Source: Monosporascus cannonballus (Eukaryota > Ascomycota > Sordariomycetes > Xylariales). Taken from it: a DNA stretch of 64,000 nucleotides. The notes beneath the pieces are model-generated. The model saw nothing but the letters and a program-made list of their open reading frames with translations. It had not been told where the DNA came from and made no database searches. Each line of letters starts with the position of its first letter. Within the stretch, counting starts at the first letter, position 1. The position numbers and the translations under genes were made by a program. Positions 11,651 through 24,769 of the stretch are shown here, piece by piece. The stretch is taken from the NCBI GenBank assembly GCA_004154925.1, contig QJNS01000008.1, positions 310,001-374,000 on the forward strand. Direction: 5' to 3'.

Positions 11651-13870
11651 CCCGGTCAGCAATTCTTTCCCGCCATATTTTAATATATTTATTATATATA
11701 TTTTATTAACATTATTCGAAACCTTATTATTATTTTTACAGTAAATTTATTATTCAGTTATTAAAGATATTTATCGTTTACCTCTTAGACTTTTAATTAT
11801 TTTAATCCGTTTATCCTTTATATTATTTTTAAAACTTTAATTATTTAACTAAATTCTGATAATTTTTAAAAAACGCGTTCCTATATATTTACTTACAAAA
11901 AAGAATTTTGAAACATATAATACTTTCGAATTTTATATTAATACAAAACTTAATATATTATAGGTACATATTAACCTTAAGGGAACCTGATTTAAATTAT
12001 TATTAACGCTATCAATTTTTTTAACCTAATTATTTCTAAAATAAAATACCTTACAAATATGTCTTAAATAGCTCAAATTATTTGAAATTCGAAAAAGCCT
12101 TAAAGACATATAATAAGAAATAATCCTTAGATATTATTTAAAAAAAAGGTATTTCTTAAAATTAATATATTTTTAAATTAGTTCGTTTATTTCGATTATT
12201 ACTAAATATAATAAAAGAATTTATATTTTAAAAAGGTTAATAATTTTAAAAAATAAATTTAACTTTAATAATAATATTCGAATTTACGAGGTCAACATTA
12301 AATATAAATAAACGTTAAAAATTAATAAATTTTAAATAAATATTTAATTATTTATATATTAAAAAATATATATTCAAACTGCAAAACTTTAAATATTAAC
12401 TATCGTAATTTATTACGGGCATATCCATTTCTTAAAAATTATTAACATTTATTTATCTAACTTTTTATTATTTATAAAACTAAGGAAAAAATATTTATTT
12501 AAAAATAAAAGTTTTATTAAGTTTTTATTTAAATACAAAATCGTAAAACGGTTACGAAACTATATAAAATTACAAAAAGTCCAAAGCATTACCGCAATAT
12601 AATTATTATTCGAAACGTTTGGCGTTATTTTAAATAACAAAATTTTTAAATAAATAAATAAATTTTAAAATAACCGCAATAATAATAATCGAAATATCGG
12701 CGGCAGTAATAATAATAACTGTTTTATATTAAAATATTATTATAGAAAAAAATATTTTTAAGGATTATTTATATATTAATACAAACGCGACATTCGTTAA
12801 GTAAAATAAGATTTTTACATTTAAGAAAAAAAGAGATCAATATATTTCGAAAAAAATATTTTTGACAAAATAAAATTAAATATTTACAAAAAAAAATCAA
12901 TCGTAAGTTTTCTAATTAGTTTTAACCTTTTTCATAACAGGACCTTTTATAATGCTATAAGGAAACGGTATTATTACTAAATATAAGTAAAAAAAAGTTA
13001 TTTTCTTAAATATTTATTTCGATTTCATTATAAAAAATCGCAAAATTAATTTCTTAAATTCATATTTACTGAGACCTAACGGAAAACCTTTGAACGGAAA
13101 AATTTATCTTAATATTATAAGTAAGATTATTTAAAAAATATCGTTTATTATACCGTTAAAAAGGTTAAAGATTTTCTTTTTCAAAAGATATTTATATATT
13201 TTTAAATTAAATATTAATTTAATTTCGTACAAACTTTTTTAAGGCGCCGAAATTTATTAAAATTGCGAAATTAACGTCGTATATTATATAGCGTTAAAAA
13301 GGTAAATGGTAAAAATTAATTAGATTAAATGTTAATCCGTTATATATTATATTAAAATAATACCAGAAAATAACGGTAACGACATTATGATTATAGTTTT
13401 TATAATTATTACGAAGCTTTTTATTGCTGTTTCGGAAAATAAAAATAACCTAAAAATTAAAATTATTTTTAACAACGAATTTAAGGATTTCATTTTACAA
13501 CCCTTAATTTAGGAATATCTATTTTTTAAGTTAATCTTATAATAATAACTTTGTAACAATAACTTTAAGCTTTTTTAAAGAATTTTAAAAAAAAATCTTA
13601 TATTGTGGCGTTAATGATTTATATATTTATATTTACATATTTTGGAAAAGATGATATAAAGAATTATTAACAAAAAGATTTATTTATTTTAACAATTAAA
13701 TATTAAGATTATTAAATCGTTAAAGCGGAAAAAAAGGATTACAATAATAATTATTTAAGGTAAACAAATTTTTTATATAATATATATTGAATTCTTAGAA
13801 TTAATACTGATTTTAATAATCGTACGAAAATCTTCGTTATTATTTATTTAATTATTAATAACAATTTTCT
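11651..13870 (+). pseudogene. 5' interior of copia A (expected gag/protease/integrase), unreadable
   Basis: Stop-filled AT-rich sequence co-linear with 27613-29820 of element B (for example GTAAAACGGTTACGAAAC at 12541 against CATAAAACGGTTTTAAAACC at 28511). By position it should encode gag, protease and integrase, but I could not read any copia motif in it, so the coding assignment rests only on its place between LTR and RT. Confidence 0.5.
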
Positions 13871-16800
13871 TTTTACTTTAGAGCCGGAAACACCGCTTTA
13901 TAACGCTAAATATTAACTAATCAAATCCCAAATCCCCGTAACGAACCAGCAAGCCCTAAGTCGTAATTACGTAAAAACGGCTTCGTTTAATATATTTGTT
14001 TTTTTAAAAAAACGAAAATCCGTAATAATTCAATAACATAACGTTTTTTTATAAATATATATATATATATACCGTTATTTTTATTATAGCTTATTATTAA
14101 TATTATTCTAATCCTATCAGGACTTATTTACCATTCCTAAACCCTAACGGGTATAATAACTATAACCCGAGCCCGTTACGTTATTATCCCCCCTTTCAGA
14201 ATACGATAAATCCGAATTTTCCCAGTTTTACCGGGCCACGCCCTTAGAACAGAATATACGTACGCGTACTTTAAATTTCTAGCATTAACCTAAAAATATT
14301 AACATAACGTTTAAAAATTTTATTCGTAATTAAGTTCTTTGTAATAATTTAGGCCGAACTATTAGTTTAACCGTTCGGATTCACCGATTAATTAATATTT
14401 TAAAAAAAGAACAAATACGTAAAAAGCTGTTAATGTACGAAAATTAATAGGAATTTTTAATTCCGGTTAATTAAGGTCCCGTTATACGCAAATACCGTAA
14501 TATTATACGGAAAACCTATAATTTTCGTAAAAAGACCTAGATTCTAACGCCTGCCGGAAAAGGTATTATTCGAAATTAAAATAATTTATATTACTTTAAA
14601 TAAAAATTAATCTTTTATAAAAACGTTTGCCTTTAATTAATTTAAGCTTTTAAATTAAGTAATTATATACGTTAAGAAAAAATAATAATCGTATAATGCG
14701 AAACGAAAAACGAAACGGTTTCGTAATAATAATAATCCGGATATTTTTATATATTTTTTTTTTATAATTTTAGTTATTATGGTTAAAATAATTTCCAAAA
14801 TTAACGGAAATTATTTACCTTATTAATTAAATAAGTTTTAATTATTTTCAAGTTTATTATAAGATAATATTAATGTATTAAAAGGGCTAGGTATTTACGA
14901 AAAGTATTATATATTAAATAAAAATATAATTCGGTTAATAAAGGAAACTAAGGTAATTATATGAATTCCTTTATAATCATATAATTTTAATTAAGATAGG
15001 TTACGTTTTATAACCAGGTATAACAGGGCGATATCGTATTTTGGTATAATAATTTTAATATTTTAAATTATATTCGTAATATAACGTTTCGATACAGTAT
15101 TATTATGCGGAATATTATTACCGTTTTTATCCGCCATTATAACCGTATCCTTAAAAAAGGGTTAAAATAATCTATATTTTGGCCTAATTAATATTACAAA
15201 ATAAAATAATTTTATGAAACGTTATAATAATATCTGGTATTACTTAATATTTTCTATTAATTCGTAATTAATATTATCTGGATTTTATTTCTTATTTTTA
15301 TTAATACGTTTTATAAATGCAATATATAAAAGTTCCCCGGCTTTTTTAAATTAAAACGTATTCCGTATAATAAATGCCGGTCAATTTCGTTAAGTACAGT
15401 TAACGAAAATAAAAATACTATCGACAGTACCTTTAACGTTTATCAAAAGTTTTTCTAAAAGATATATTGATTTAAAAAAATAATTTTATCGGTTTTTGGA
15501 ACGTTTCCATCTTATGTATAAAAATTAAAAAATAATTAATCATATTTGGAAAATATAGGTTAATTAAGCCGAAATGGCCGATTTATACGATAAAAAATAA
15601 TAGCTTTTTCCTGTTCCTATTTTGTTCTATATAAAAATAAATTTTTTGCTTATATTTATATGTACCTATAAGCCCGATAATATAACCTGACCGTATAAAA
15701 TATAAATAATTTTAAAAATAAATCGTTAATTTTTAAATAAAAGAATGTAATTATATCAAAAATCGCCACTTTTTCGAATCCTTTATCCTTTATATATATA
15801 ATATTTATATATTTACGTTATTTATAAAGGAATTACGTACCCGATACGAACCACTTATAATAAAAACGTTTAACGTATATGGAGCTTTCCGGAATATCTC
15901 GATTAAAAACCTTTTTTCGAAAACCAAATTTACCAAATTTATAGAATATATATATTGCTGGTTAACCGTCGCCGAATTTAAATTTATCGTATATAAAATT
16001 GTTTTTAAATATTTTAATTACGCCAGATAAATAAAGAAAATATTACGGAATCTTAATGAAAATATATTAATAAATAAAGATTTTTCTAACGAAAACCTTT
16101 TATTATTATTTATTAATAATACGTTACTTAATAATCTAAATTATTTAGCGGATAATTCGTAAGTATTTTATTTTTTAATTCGGGAATATAATTTATTTAT
16201 ATTATTTTTTAAGTTACGCGGTCTTAATTAAATCGTGTCGAATAAAACCTTTTTATTAGATAATTACGGAACCGCAAATATTTTTAATACGGCCCATATT
16301 CCATAAGGCGTTAACTTTTTTAATTTTATTAAATGTAATAGCCAACCGTTAATCGATATTATTTTTATCGATAAAAAATTTCAAATTTTTTGCCGTTTTC
16401 TTTAAGAAACCTAAGTTTATTTATGCTTTTCGTATATTATATAATATAGTAATATTAGTTATATTAGGCGGTTAATACCGATATTATTATTCCTTTTTTA
16501 TAAGGCCGGTTAATTTAATTACGGTAAAAAATATTTTATTTCGATTAAACATTATTTTTTGCAATATTAGATTAAATATTTATTAATTCGATTTTAATAT
16601 TAAATCTGGGTTCGATAAAATCCAAAAAAAAAGTATTTAATCCAAAAAGCGAATATTATAATCTATGGCTTATTAGCAAATTCCGCCGGTCGAAAAACAA
16701 TACATATAACGTTAATATTATTTTTTCTGAAATTCGTTTTTAATTAGGCACCGAATATCCTTATAACGCGAATTTTATGTCCGTTATACTTTTTCGCAAA

Positions 16801-18724
16801 ATACGCGTTACGTTATTTGGGACTTTTGTAACGAAATTTTCAAACGCGCCTATTTTTTGTTTCGAAATTTTTGGTTTATTAAAAAATATCCATTTCGGAA
16901 TTAAAGGGACGGCTGGGATTTCGAAAATATTCTGGCCGCGGGCCGTAAAATTATAAAAATTAAATTTATCAATTTTCATAATATCGTACCCATTATTAAC
17001 GAAGTAAGTGGGCTTAATTAACTAAATACGGCAAAAAACAAAAATTAATTTATAAATAATTTTAACGCAATTACCGGAAAAACTTTTAATACCGAATTTA
17101 TTAAGGATAATTTGGTTCCGGACAACCGTAATATTTTGCATATAGAAAGAAATTATGATCTTATGGTAAATATTGTCGATAACTTAATTAATACTTTTAA
17201 TTAAGGCAGTTTATTATCGTTGTCGTTATCGTTAAATAAGTAAAATAAGGATTTATTAGACGAAAATAAATTATTAATATAGGTTTTTATTTTTTTGTTA
17301 TTTTGTATTTTCTTATAAATAATATAATATTTATTTTATAATCTTAATATTTATATAATTTTATTATTTACGTAATTTTAATTAGTTAATTTCGGGATCG
17401 TTTTATATATTACCGTAATTATTTGGTTATTATATTAACGTAATTTATTTGCTTTCGTTAATAAAACCGCAAATAAAAAAAATAATATTTTACGATACAA
17501 TATTTGGCATAATTATTAACGAAATTAATATAAATTATTATATTTATAATTTACTTAATTTTAATTAGTTATATCTTGTTTAAATATTTTATTTTTCGTA
17601 AGATTATATAAAAATATTATATTGTTTATAATTAAATGTAACGTATAATTTCGGGTTAATCTTTATACCCCGTTTGCAATTAATTTATTAATTAAGATTT
17701 TAAAGTATTTTCTGAAATTTCTTTTTTCCGTTCTGCCTTTTTTCGCGTATTATTATAACCTATATATTAATAATTCCTTTTACGTTTTCGAATTTTGAAA
17801 ATTTATTTATTTTAGGCGTAATATTTACGTTTTAATCCGTTTAAAATTTTTTATTCGGATTATATAATAATATTAAATATTTAAGAAATGCGTATAAATA
17901 TTTTTTGCTGCGTTTTTATATATATTTTGCATACTTATTATTCGTATAATTCCGTAAATTATAATATTTATAAAGTAATTATATAATATACATTTTTTGG
18001 CCAGACGACTTAATTTATAAATTTATAAACCTTTTTTCGCATTATTTATATAATGCCTGATTTATATAACTTTTTCGTTAAATTGCGAATACCATAACGA
18101 ATTAAAATTCCGTAATTAATTTGGTAATTTAATAACTTATAGGCCTATTATAATCCGTTATAACGTTAATTTTATTTTGGCGGTTATTATTACGGAAAAT
18201 ATCCCGAATTATATTATTAATATTTAATATTTATGTAAGTACTGTACGTTTCCGTAATAAAAAATTTTATTTATAATATAAGTTTTTCGTAATATTACCG
18301 AATTTTTAGATTATTAATAATTGCAAGATTTTCCTAATTAATATATATTCGTATTAATGTCAAAATATAAGGTACTTATTTTTTCTTAATTTTCCGCCAT
18401 ATTAATATAACCTTATAACATTTGTCTGGTATTTGGAATCGGTTATATATAATATGTATTTTCCGTAAGAAATATTTTATATCTTAGGATAATCGAATAT
18501 TATTTAATTAATACAAAAATGCCTTAATCGGAGTTACGTTATTGGTTTCGCTTTATCGGAGGTTATTTTAGTATTGGTTCCGGCTGTTTTTTGATTAAGG
18601 ATCTTGTTATTTGTCCTTAAAGTTATTTTTCGGAGGCAGATTATTTTTGTTTTGGTACTTATTTTAGCTATATTTTGGTGCGAAATCTTGTTTCCTGTTT
18701 TTAAGGTAATTTTTTAGGGGTAGG

Positions 18725-18778
18725 TTATTTTTCGGAAATAACTTATTTTTCGGGAATAAGTTATTTTTCGGGAATATT
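18725..18778. repeat. 18-bp tandem repeat, three units
   Basis: TTATTTTTCGGAAATAAC, TTATTTTTCGGGAATAAG and TTATTTTTCGGGAATATT follow one another. A degenerate unit stands upstream near 18625. A period of 18 could encode a six-residue repeat, but no open frame of useful length surrounds it. Confidence 0.7.
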
Positions 18779-21700
18779 AACGAATTTAATTCCTTTAACC
18801 GGGCAAATAAGGTTTTTTAGGTTTATTCGAAAAATATTATTAAAAGTTATAACGGAAATTGCGTTTATTTTATCGGTAAGGAATGTATTTATTTTTTATA
18901 ATATTGTGAAATATATGAAAGTATATATTATAATATAGATTTTGGGTATTACATAAAAGGAAAGTTAATTAATAATTATTATATTGTAAATAACGTAATT
19001 TTATATATTGATATATAATAAATATTTAAAATTATAAGAAATTATTATTAAGTAAATAATATTAGTTACATATTAAATAATTATAATAATTATATTTAAT
19101 ATATATTTTATTAAAATAATTTTATAAATTATATTAAGAAATTTATAATGAAATATAAATTTCGTATAATTTATATATAATTATTAGATTTTTTCCTTAT
19201 ATATCATTATTTTATTATAAGAAAAAATAACGTTAATTCTTTTATTTATATTTAATAATTTATATATTTATAATTACATAATTCTGAACTTTATATATAT
19301 TTTGATTTTAATTATAAATATTATCTTAAGATATTTTTATAATTTATTAATTATTCGTATATTTTATTCGAATATTATAAATCTTTATATATTCTTTATT
19401 TATATTAATAATATATTCGGTAAATATTTAATATACGATCTTTATTTTATTTATTATATTGTATATTCTTTATTTATATTTTTAAATTGAATTAAGGCGA
19501 ATTAATATCGGTAAATTTATAATATTGTTAAATTTCCTAATTATAATTATATATTTATATAAATGTAATATTATATAATTATTTATATGATATTACCGCC
19601 GTTTAATAAAATAAAATATAATAATTATATTTAAAAAATATATACCAATTTAGCAAAAAAAATTAAAACGTATATAAAAATCGTAATAATATTAAGTTAA
19701 TTTTCGATACGAATTATATTAATTGCGGCGTTATTTTCCGTACCTTATTTATTATTATATATATTATTTTTTAAACCTTATTTTAACTTATAAAATAAAT
19801 TTTTCTTAAATTAAACGATTATTTAATAAGATTTTAAAACCATACGGTTTTTATAAAATGGATTTTATTATTATATATTAAAAAACGTAAGTTATTTACC
19901 GTTATATATATATTAACGTATATTTTATTTACGATAATTTCAAAATAATATTTAAATAAATATTTCGAGATTTCGATTATATATATATAACTTATAAAAA
20001 GTTAATAAAAATGTATTTATGTATTTTAACGATTTTAAAATTTCGTTTTCATTAAATCTCAAAAATATTATTAAATAGTACATAATATTATTTGTTTTTT
20101 TATATGAAAATATAATAATAAAATTATTAATATAAATAATACGGATTATTAAATAATAAGTTTCTAAAACCGCAAAATAAACGTTTTTTATATTATAGAT
20201 TTAATCGGCATATATTTTTTAAAAAACCAATAATTCAAAATATTAACTATTTCGGGAATTTATAATTTATAATAATTTATATAATATAAATAATATTAAA
20301 ATATAATAATTATATAATTCCGATTAAAAAAAATAAAAAACTGCAATATATCTTATAATATATATTATATAAATATTATTTTTATAATATTAAGCAAAAA
20401 GAAAATCCGTAATTATATGTAATTAATTGCCGAACAAATAATTTTATATAAAGATTGGATTTTTAAATACTGCAATATATTTGGTATTAATATTAAGGAT
20501 TTCGGCGGTTACCTGGAATATCCGATTGTTATTATATTTATATGTGATTTTGATACAAAAGAAATCTTAAAACCAGCCGGGAAAAAATGAAGGAATTTTT
20601 GAAATTAGCCGGAGAATTTAATTATGCCGATAAAGGGAAAACGCAGCGAAAGCAAAAAAGTTAAATCCGGCCGTCGACTTTTATAAAAGGAACCAAAAAA
20701 CCCCAGTTCGAAGAAAAATAATTACAAAACTTTTTAATAAAAAAATAATAAAATATATAAATAGTTTCTAAAAAAATTAATTACGACCCTACGCCGATAG
20801 ATATTAATTTTAATTATAAAAAAACAAAATTATAAAACGTAATTAATACGGATTTATTACAAAGCCGGGATTTTAAATATTTCGAATTAATATTAAAAAA
20901 GAAATAAATACCAGAATAATTATATCAATAATAAAGAATAACTTTTTTAATATTAGCGAAAAATTATCTATATTATTTATTTATCCTTATAATTAATTTT
21001 TACATTAATTATTTAACCTAAACCACAATATTTTAAGCATTAAAAAAATAAAAATATTTTAAAAATTAATATTATATATTCGAAAAAAAACTGCAAAATA
21101 AAAATTAAAAATTTTTAATTTAATGTTAAAAATTAAGTGCTACAAAGTAAAAAGATAATTTATTAATAATTGTAATAAATTAGAATATATATTACATAAT
21201 ATAAAGTTTTATTAATATTATTATTTAAAAAGTTTATTATAATTTTTTATGGTATATAATTAATCCGGATTAAAACAAATTAATATTCCATATAAAATTT
21301 AACGAATTAAAACTTAATTTACATAACAAATTTAATAAATAAATAATATATTAATAATTTTAATTAATATTATGTAAATATTTATAATTATTATATTTTA
21401 CGACCGTAATACCGCGCCGAAACCAAATACGTTTTTTATTTTTTAACTTAATATTATAATTACTTTTTTAATTTGCTATTAATATTATTATCCGATAAAT
21501 ACCGTTTATTTATAACGTACGATTTTTTAATTTCGATCAGAATTATTATTTCGACTTTTTTTGATATATTATTTATAATGTTAAATTACGGATTATTTCG
21601 TTTTGGCGATACCGGCAATTCCAATAATAATATAAAAGTAAACGAATTATATAAATCTAAATACGGTAATAAAAATAAGGTTAAAAAGTTAAAAATATTT

Positions 21701-24649
21701 AGGAAAAATAGCTTTTACCCTAACGTTATAAATAAAAAAGATAAAATAAGTCTTTAATTAAAATTACTTAATATATTGCGAATTACAAATATAGGTATAA
21801 ACGTTATTATAATTAAAATTATAATTTTAAATTACAAAAATATATAAATTATATGCCAATTTAATATTCAAATTATTAGGATTATTATTAAATTATTAAT
21901 TATTAATTTAAACCGAAAAACCGTATTTAATATGCTTAAATTAGAACGGGACGTAACTTAAGGCGGCTTTATAATTTTTTCGATATTTGTCGAATTTATA
22001 ACGTAATAATAATTTCTAATTTATATAAATCGGTTTCCGACATAGAAATATAGCGCCGTTATTTCCGATTAAGCGAATTACGTTATTTAGGAAAGTTACT
22101 TATATTTTTTGTAAAATCGAAAATACAGGTTTTTCATATAATATATATAATATAAAAAATAAACGGTTTTCTAAAATATCTTAATATCGTTCTTTATCGA
22201 AACCCGAAACCGCTTTAATTTTATTTAATTTATTTAGAAATTTATTAAATAAATATTTCTTAAACTTAATAAAAATAAATATTTATTTTATCCTTTTATT
22301 ATTAAACGGAAATAATTACGTAAAAAGTAATTCGTTTGCCTAATATTTAAATCAGAATTTTATTATTTCCTAAATAGCCGCTTTTACCGAACTAACTTTT
22401 AATTATTTTTATATAAATATTTTCGAATTTAAAAATTCGGATAAATAAAGAAAATTAAGCGTATATATATTATAATAAAATAAGGCCGGAATTAAGTTAT
22501 TACAATTTTCTTTTAATATAATAATTTCGGTTTTTTTTAAATTTATTAAAGTTATTTTACGTATATATTTGCCATTAAATAATGCGTATTATTAAGGCCT
22601 TATTTTTATCTGGTATCGTAAATTAAAATTGTTTTATTTCGGAAATTTCTAAGTAATATTTTGGCCGGCCGAAAATTACAATTAAAATTATTCGCGATAA
22701 ATTACGTATTATTTTTTTATTATCTAAATTCGTTACGTCACTTTTTATTACGATTTTTGCGTTTTTATAAATAATACGGTTTTTGGCTTACCGGGCCGAA
22801 ATTATTTTCGTTATTTTAATTTTGTTTAAAATAAATAAATTAATTTGAAATTTATCGAACGTTTAATAAGATGTAAATAATATAACTTATTTATAACTAA
22901 TTATATTTAATTATTTATAATTATAAACAGTTCTATCGAATTATTGCCATAAATTCTTAATCGAAACCTTTTGCGATATATTTTATTACATTATTCAATT
23001 AATATCCGGAATATTTATATTTAATCCAAAAACAATATTAAATATAACGATACGAATAAAATTATTTAATTATTTTAAATTATTATATATACGAATTTAA
23101 TTTCTGTAAAATATTTCGAAATTATAAAACTTAATCCCTTTTTTTATAATTTTTAATAAATATCCCCGGTTTATTATAATCTTAATCAAATAAATATAAA
23201 TATTTATGGCTTTCGCCTTATTATTAACATAAATATTAATTTTAATAATAAAAGGCAAATTATTAAGCTAAATTAAAAACATATTACTTAATAATCCGAA
23301 TATATTAATTATTGAAAAATCTAAATATTTTTAATTTAAACGTTAATTTTTAAATATAAGGAAAATAATAATATCGATTTCGGAATAATTAATATTAAAA
23401 CGCAGGATTTCCGCCTTATAATTATATTTAGTTAGGCCGCCAATATAACGAAAACCGTTATATTTTCCGAATTCTTTTATAATATTACTTATAATTATTA
23501 CATACGTAAATTAATATATAAAATAAGAAAATTAAAACCCAAATTACAGATATTAATATATTTAGGCTGGAAATCCTATTATTTTAATAATAAATATATT
23601 TTATCGATAATAAATAAATTATATTATCGTTCGCAAATAAAATTTAATATAATAATTTAAAATTAATCGTTCGATATTTATTTAAAACCAAAAATAATAT
23701 AGTTATATTATCCGACAACTTTATGATTAAATATTTCTGGATTAAGTTTTTTCGTATCCGCAAATATTAAAATAAAAACAAAATATAAAACTATTAATAC
23801 AAAATTTCGTTATTTTTATGCCAGCTTAATTAATAATATAACTTAAATAATAATTAAATTAATTATTAACGAAAAGGCTTAAATAATTAAAAAGTTTTTA
23901 AAACTTATTTTAATAACGAAAAAAATATTAAGTTTTCCGAAAACCAGATTATATACTATATCGATTTTATTTTTTCGGTAAAATACGGCTTTACTTATTA
24001 AATATAATGCTTAATGTAAGGCGAATAAACCGATAACGGAAATTTCTATAAGGTTATCGACCGTACATATAATAATAACATATGGGTTAATTATATTTAT
24101 ATCGACAAAAAACCGGTAAAAATATCAAATAAAAATAAATATTTCGTTTTAGAAAATTAAGTACTTAAAATTTTAAATTATTTATCTTTACCTTTTAAAT
24201 ATATTATTTATATTTGGCTAATTAGGAAAAAAATATATTTCGGGACTTATTACGGATTATTTTAAATCTTATATATTATTATTTTGGCTTATAAAATTAT
24301 ATTATTATCGTACTGGCCTAAAGAGGGTAAAAGTTTATGGCATATTTTAATCGGGATTTTAAATTATTTGTTTATTATAGCTATCTTTATTTCGTATTAA
24401 TTAACATTATTATTATATTCAAAAATAAAGATTTTGATTATACGTTAAATTATAGAAATTAAAATGCTAAAAGTTTCGGAATTAATATATATTGTTAAAG
24501 TTAATATTAATAATATTTGCAAAAATATATAGGAACGTATTAAAAAGAACGAAAAAATTATAATTTACCATCAGGCCTTATTTTAGATGTTTTGTTAATG
24601 TTATAGGTTTTATTTTTAAAGGAATTTAACTAATATATTGGACCCTTGA

Positions 24650-24735
24650 CAGATACTTTTTGATTAAAAGCGATAATTGTGGTTACGGCTGCTGCGCCGC
24701 AGGCGCAATTACGACCATTAAAATGGGGTCCTGAA
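24650..24735 (-). repeat. short MITE-like fragment with GC-rich palindrome
   Basis: A barely mutated GC-rich patch in AT-rich surroundings. It contains the palindrome TGCGCC-GCA-GGCGCA. Read on the minus strand it aligns with the element at 57156-57299 across CCC.ATTTT, GGT.GT, GCGCCT and GGCGCAGC blocks. It lies at the right edge of the insertion in copia A, so it may mark a junction or be an independent small insertion. Confidence 0.45.
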
Positions 24736-24769
24736 CACGATAAGGCAACGTACAGTACCAAATTTAAAA

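Larger units (their letters stand above)
13871..24765. other. 10.9-kb AT-rich insertion within copia A, identity unresolved
   Basis: This block interrupts the co-linearity of A with B. It is RIP-like throughout with no long frame: the longest are 72 codons (16761-16979, minus) and 94 codons (21473-21757, plus), neither recognised. I found no RT, integrase or transposase motif. A run reading TTATTATCCCCCCTTTC near 14170-14190 could be the complement of a polypurine tract, which would make 13.9-14.18 kb the 3' LTR of a minus-strand retroelement, but no partner LTR was found. Less mutated patches occur at 18.54-18.80, 20.50-20.72 and 24.65-24.74 kb. It may be more than one insertion. Confidence 0.5.

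Noticed and set aside
14056..14072. AT dinucleotide run, also one at about 60942-60960
   Set aside because: Ordinary short microsatellites in AT-rich DNA.
14170..14190. CCCCCC tract as the polypurine tract of a minus-strand LTR element
   Set aside because: No second LTR matching the adjacent 13.88-14.18 kb segment was found in the window, so it is left as a possibility only.
16761..16979. 72-codon minus-strand frame as a transposase fragment
   Set aside because: No DDE, HTH or zinc motif; cannot be supported.
19302..19490. 62-codon Ile/Tyr-rich frame
   Set aside because: Pure AT-rich low complexity without any supporting homology.
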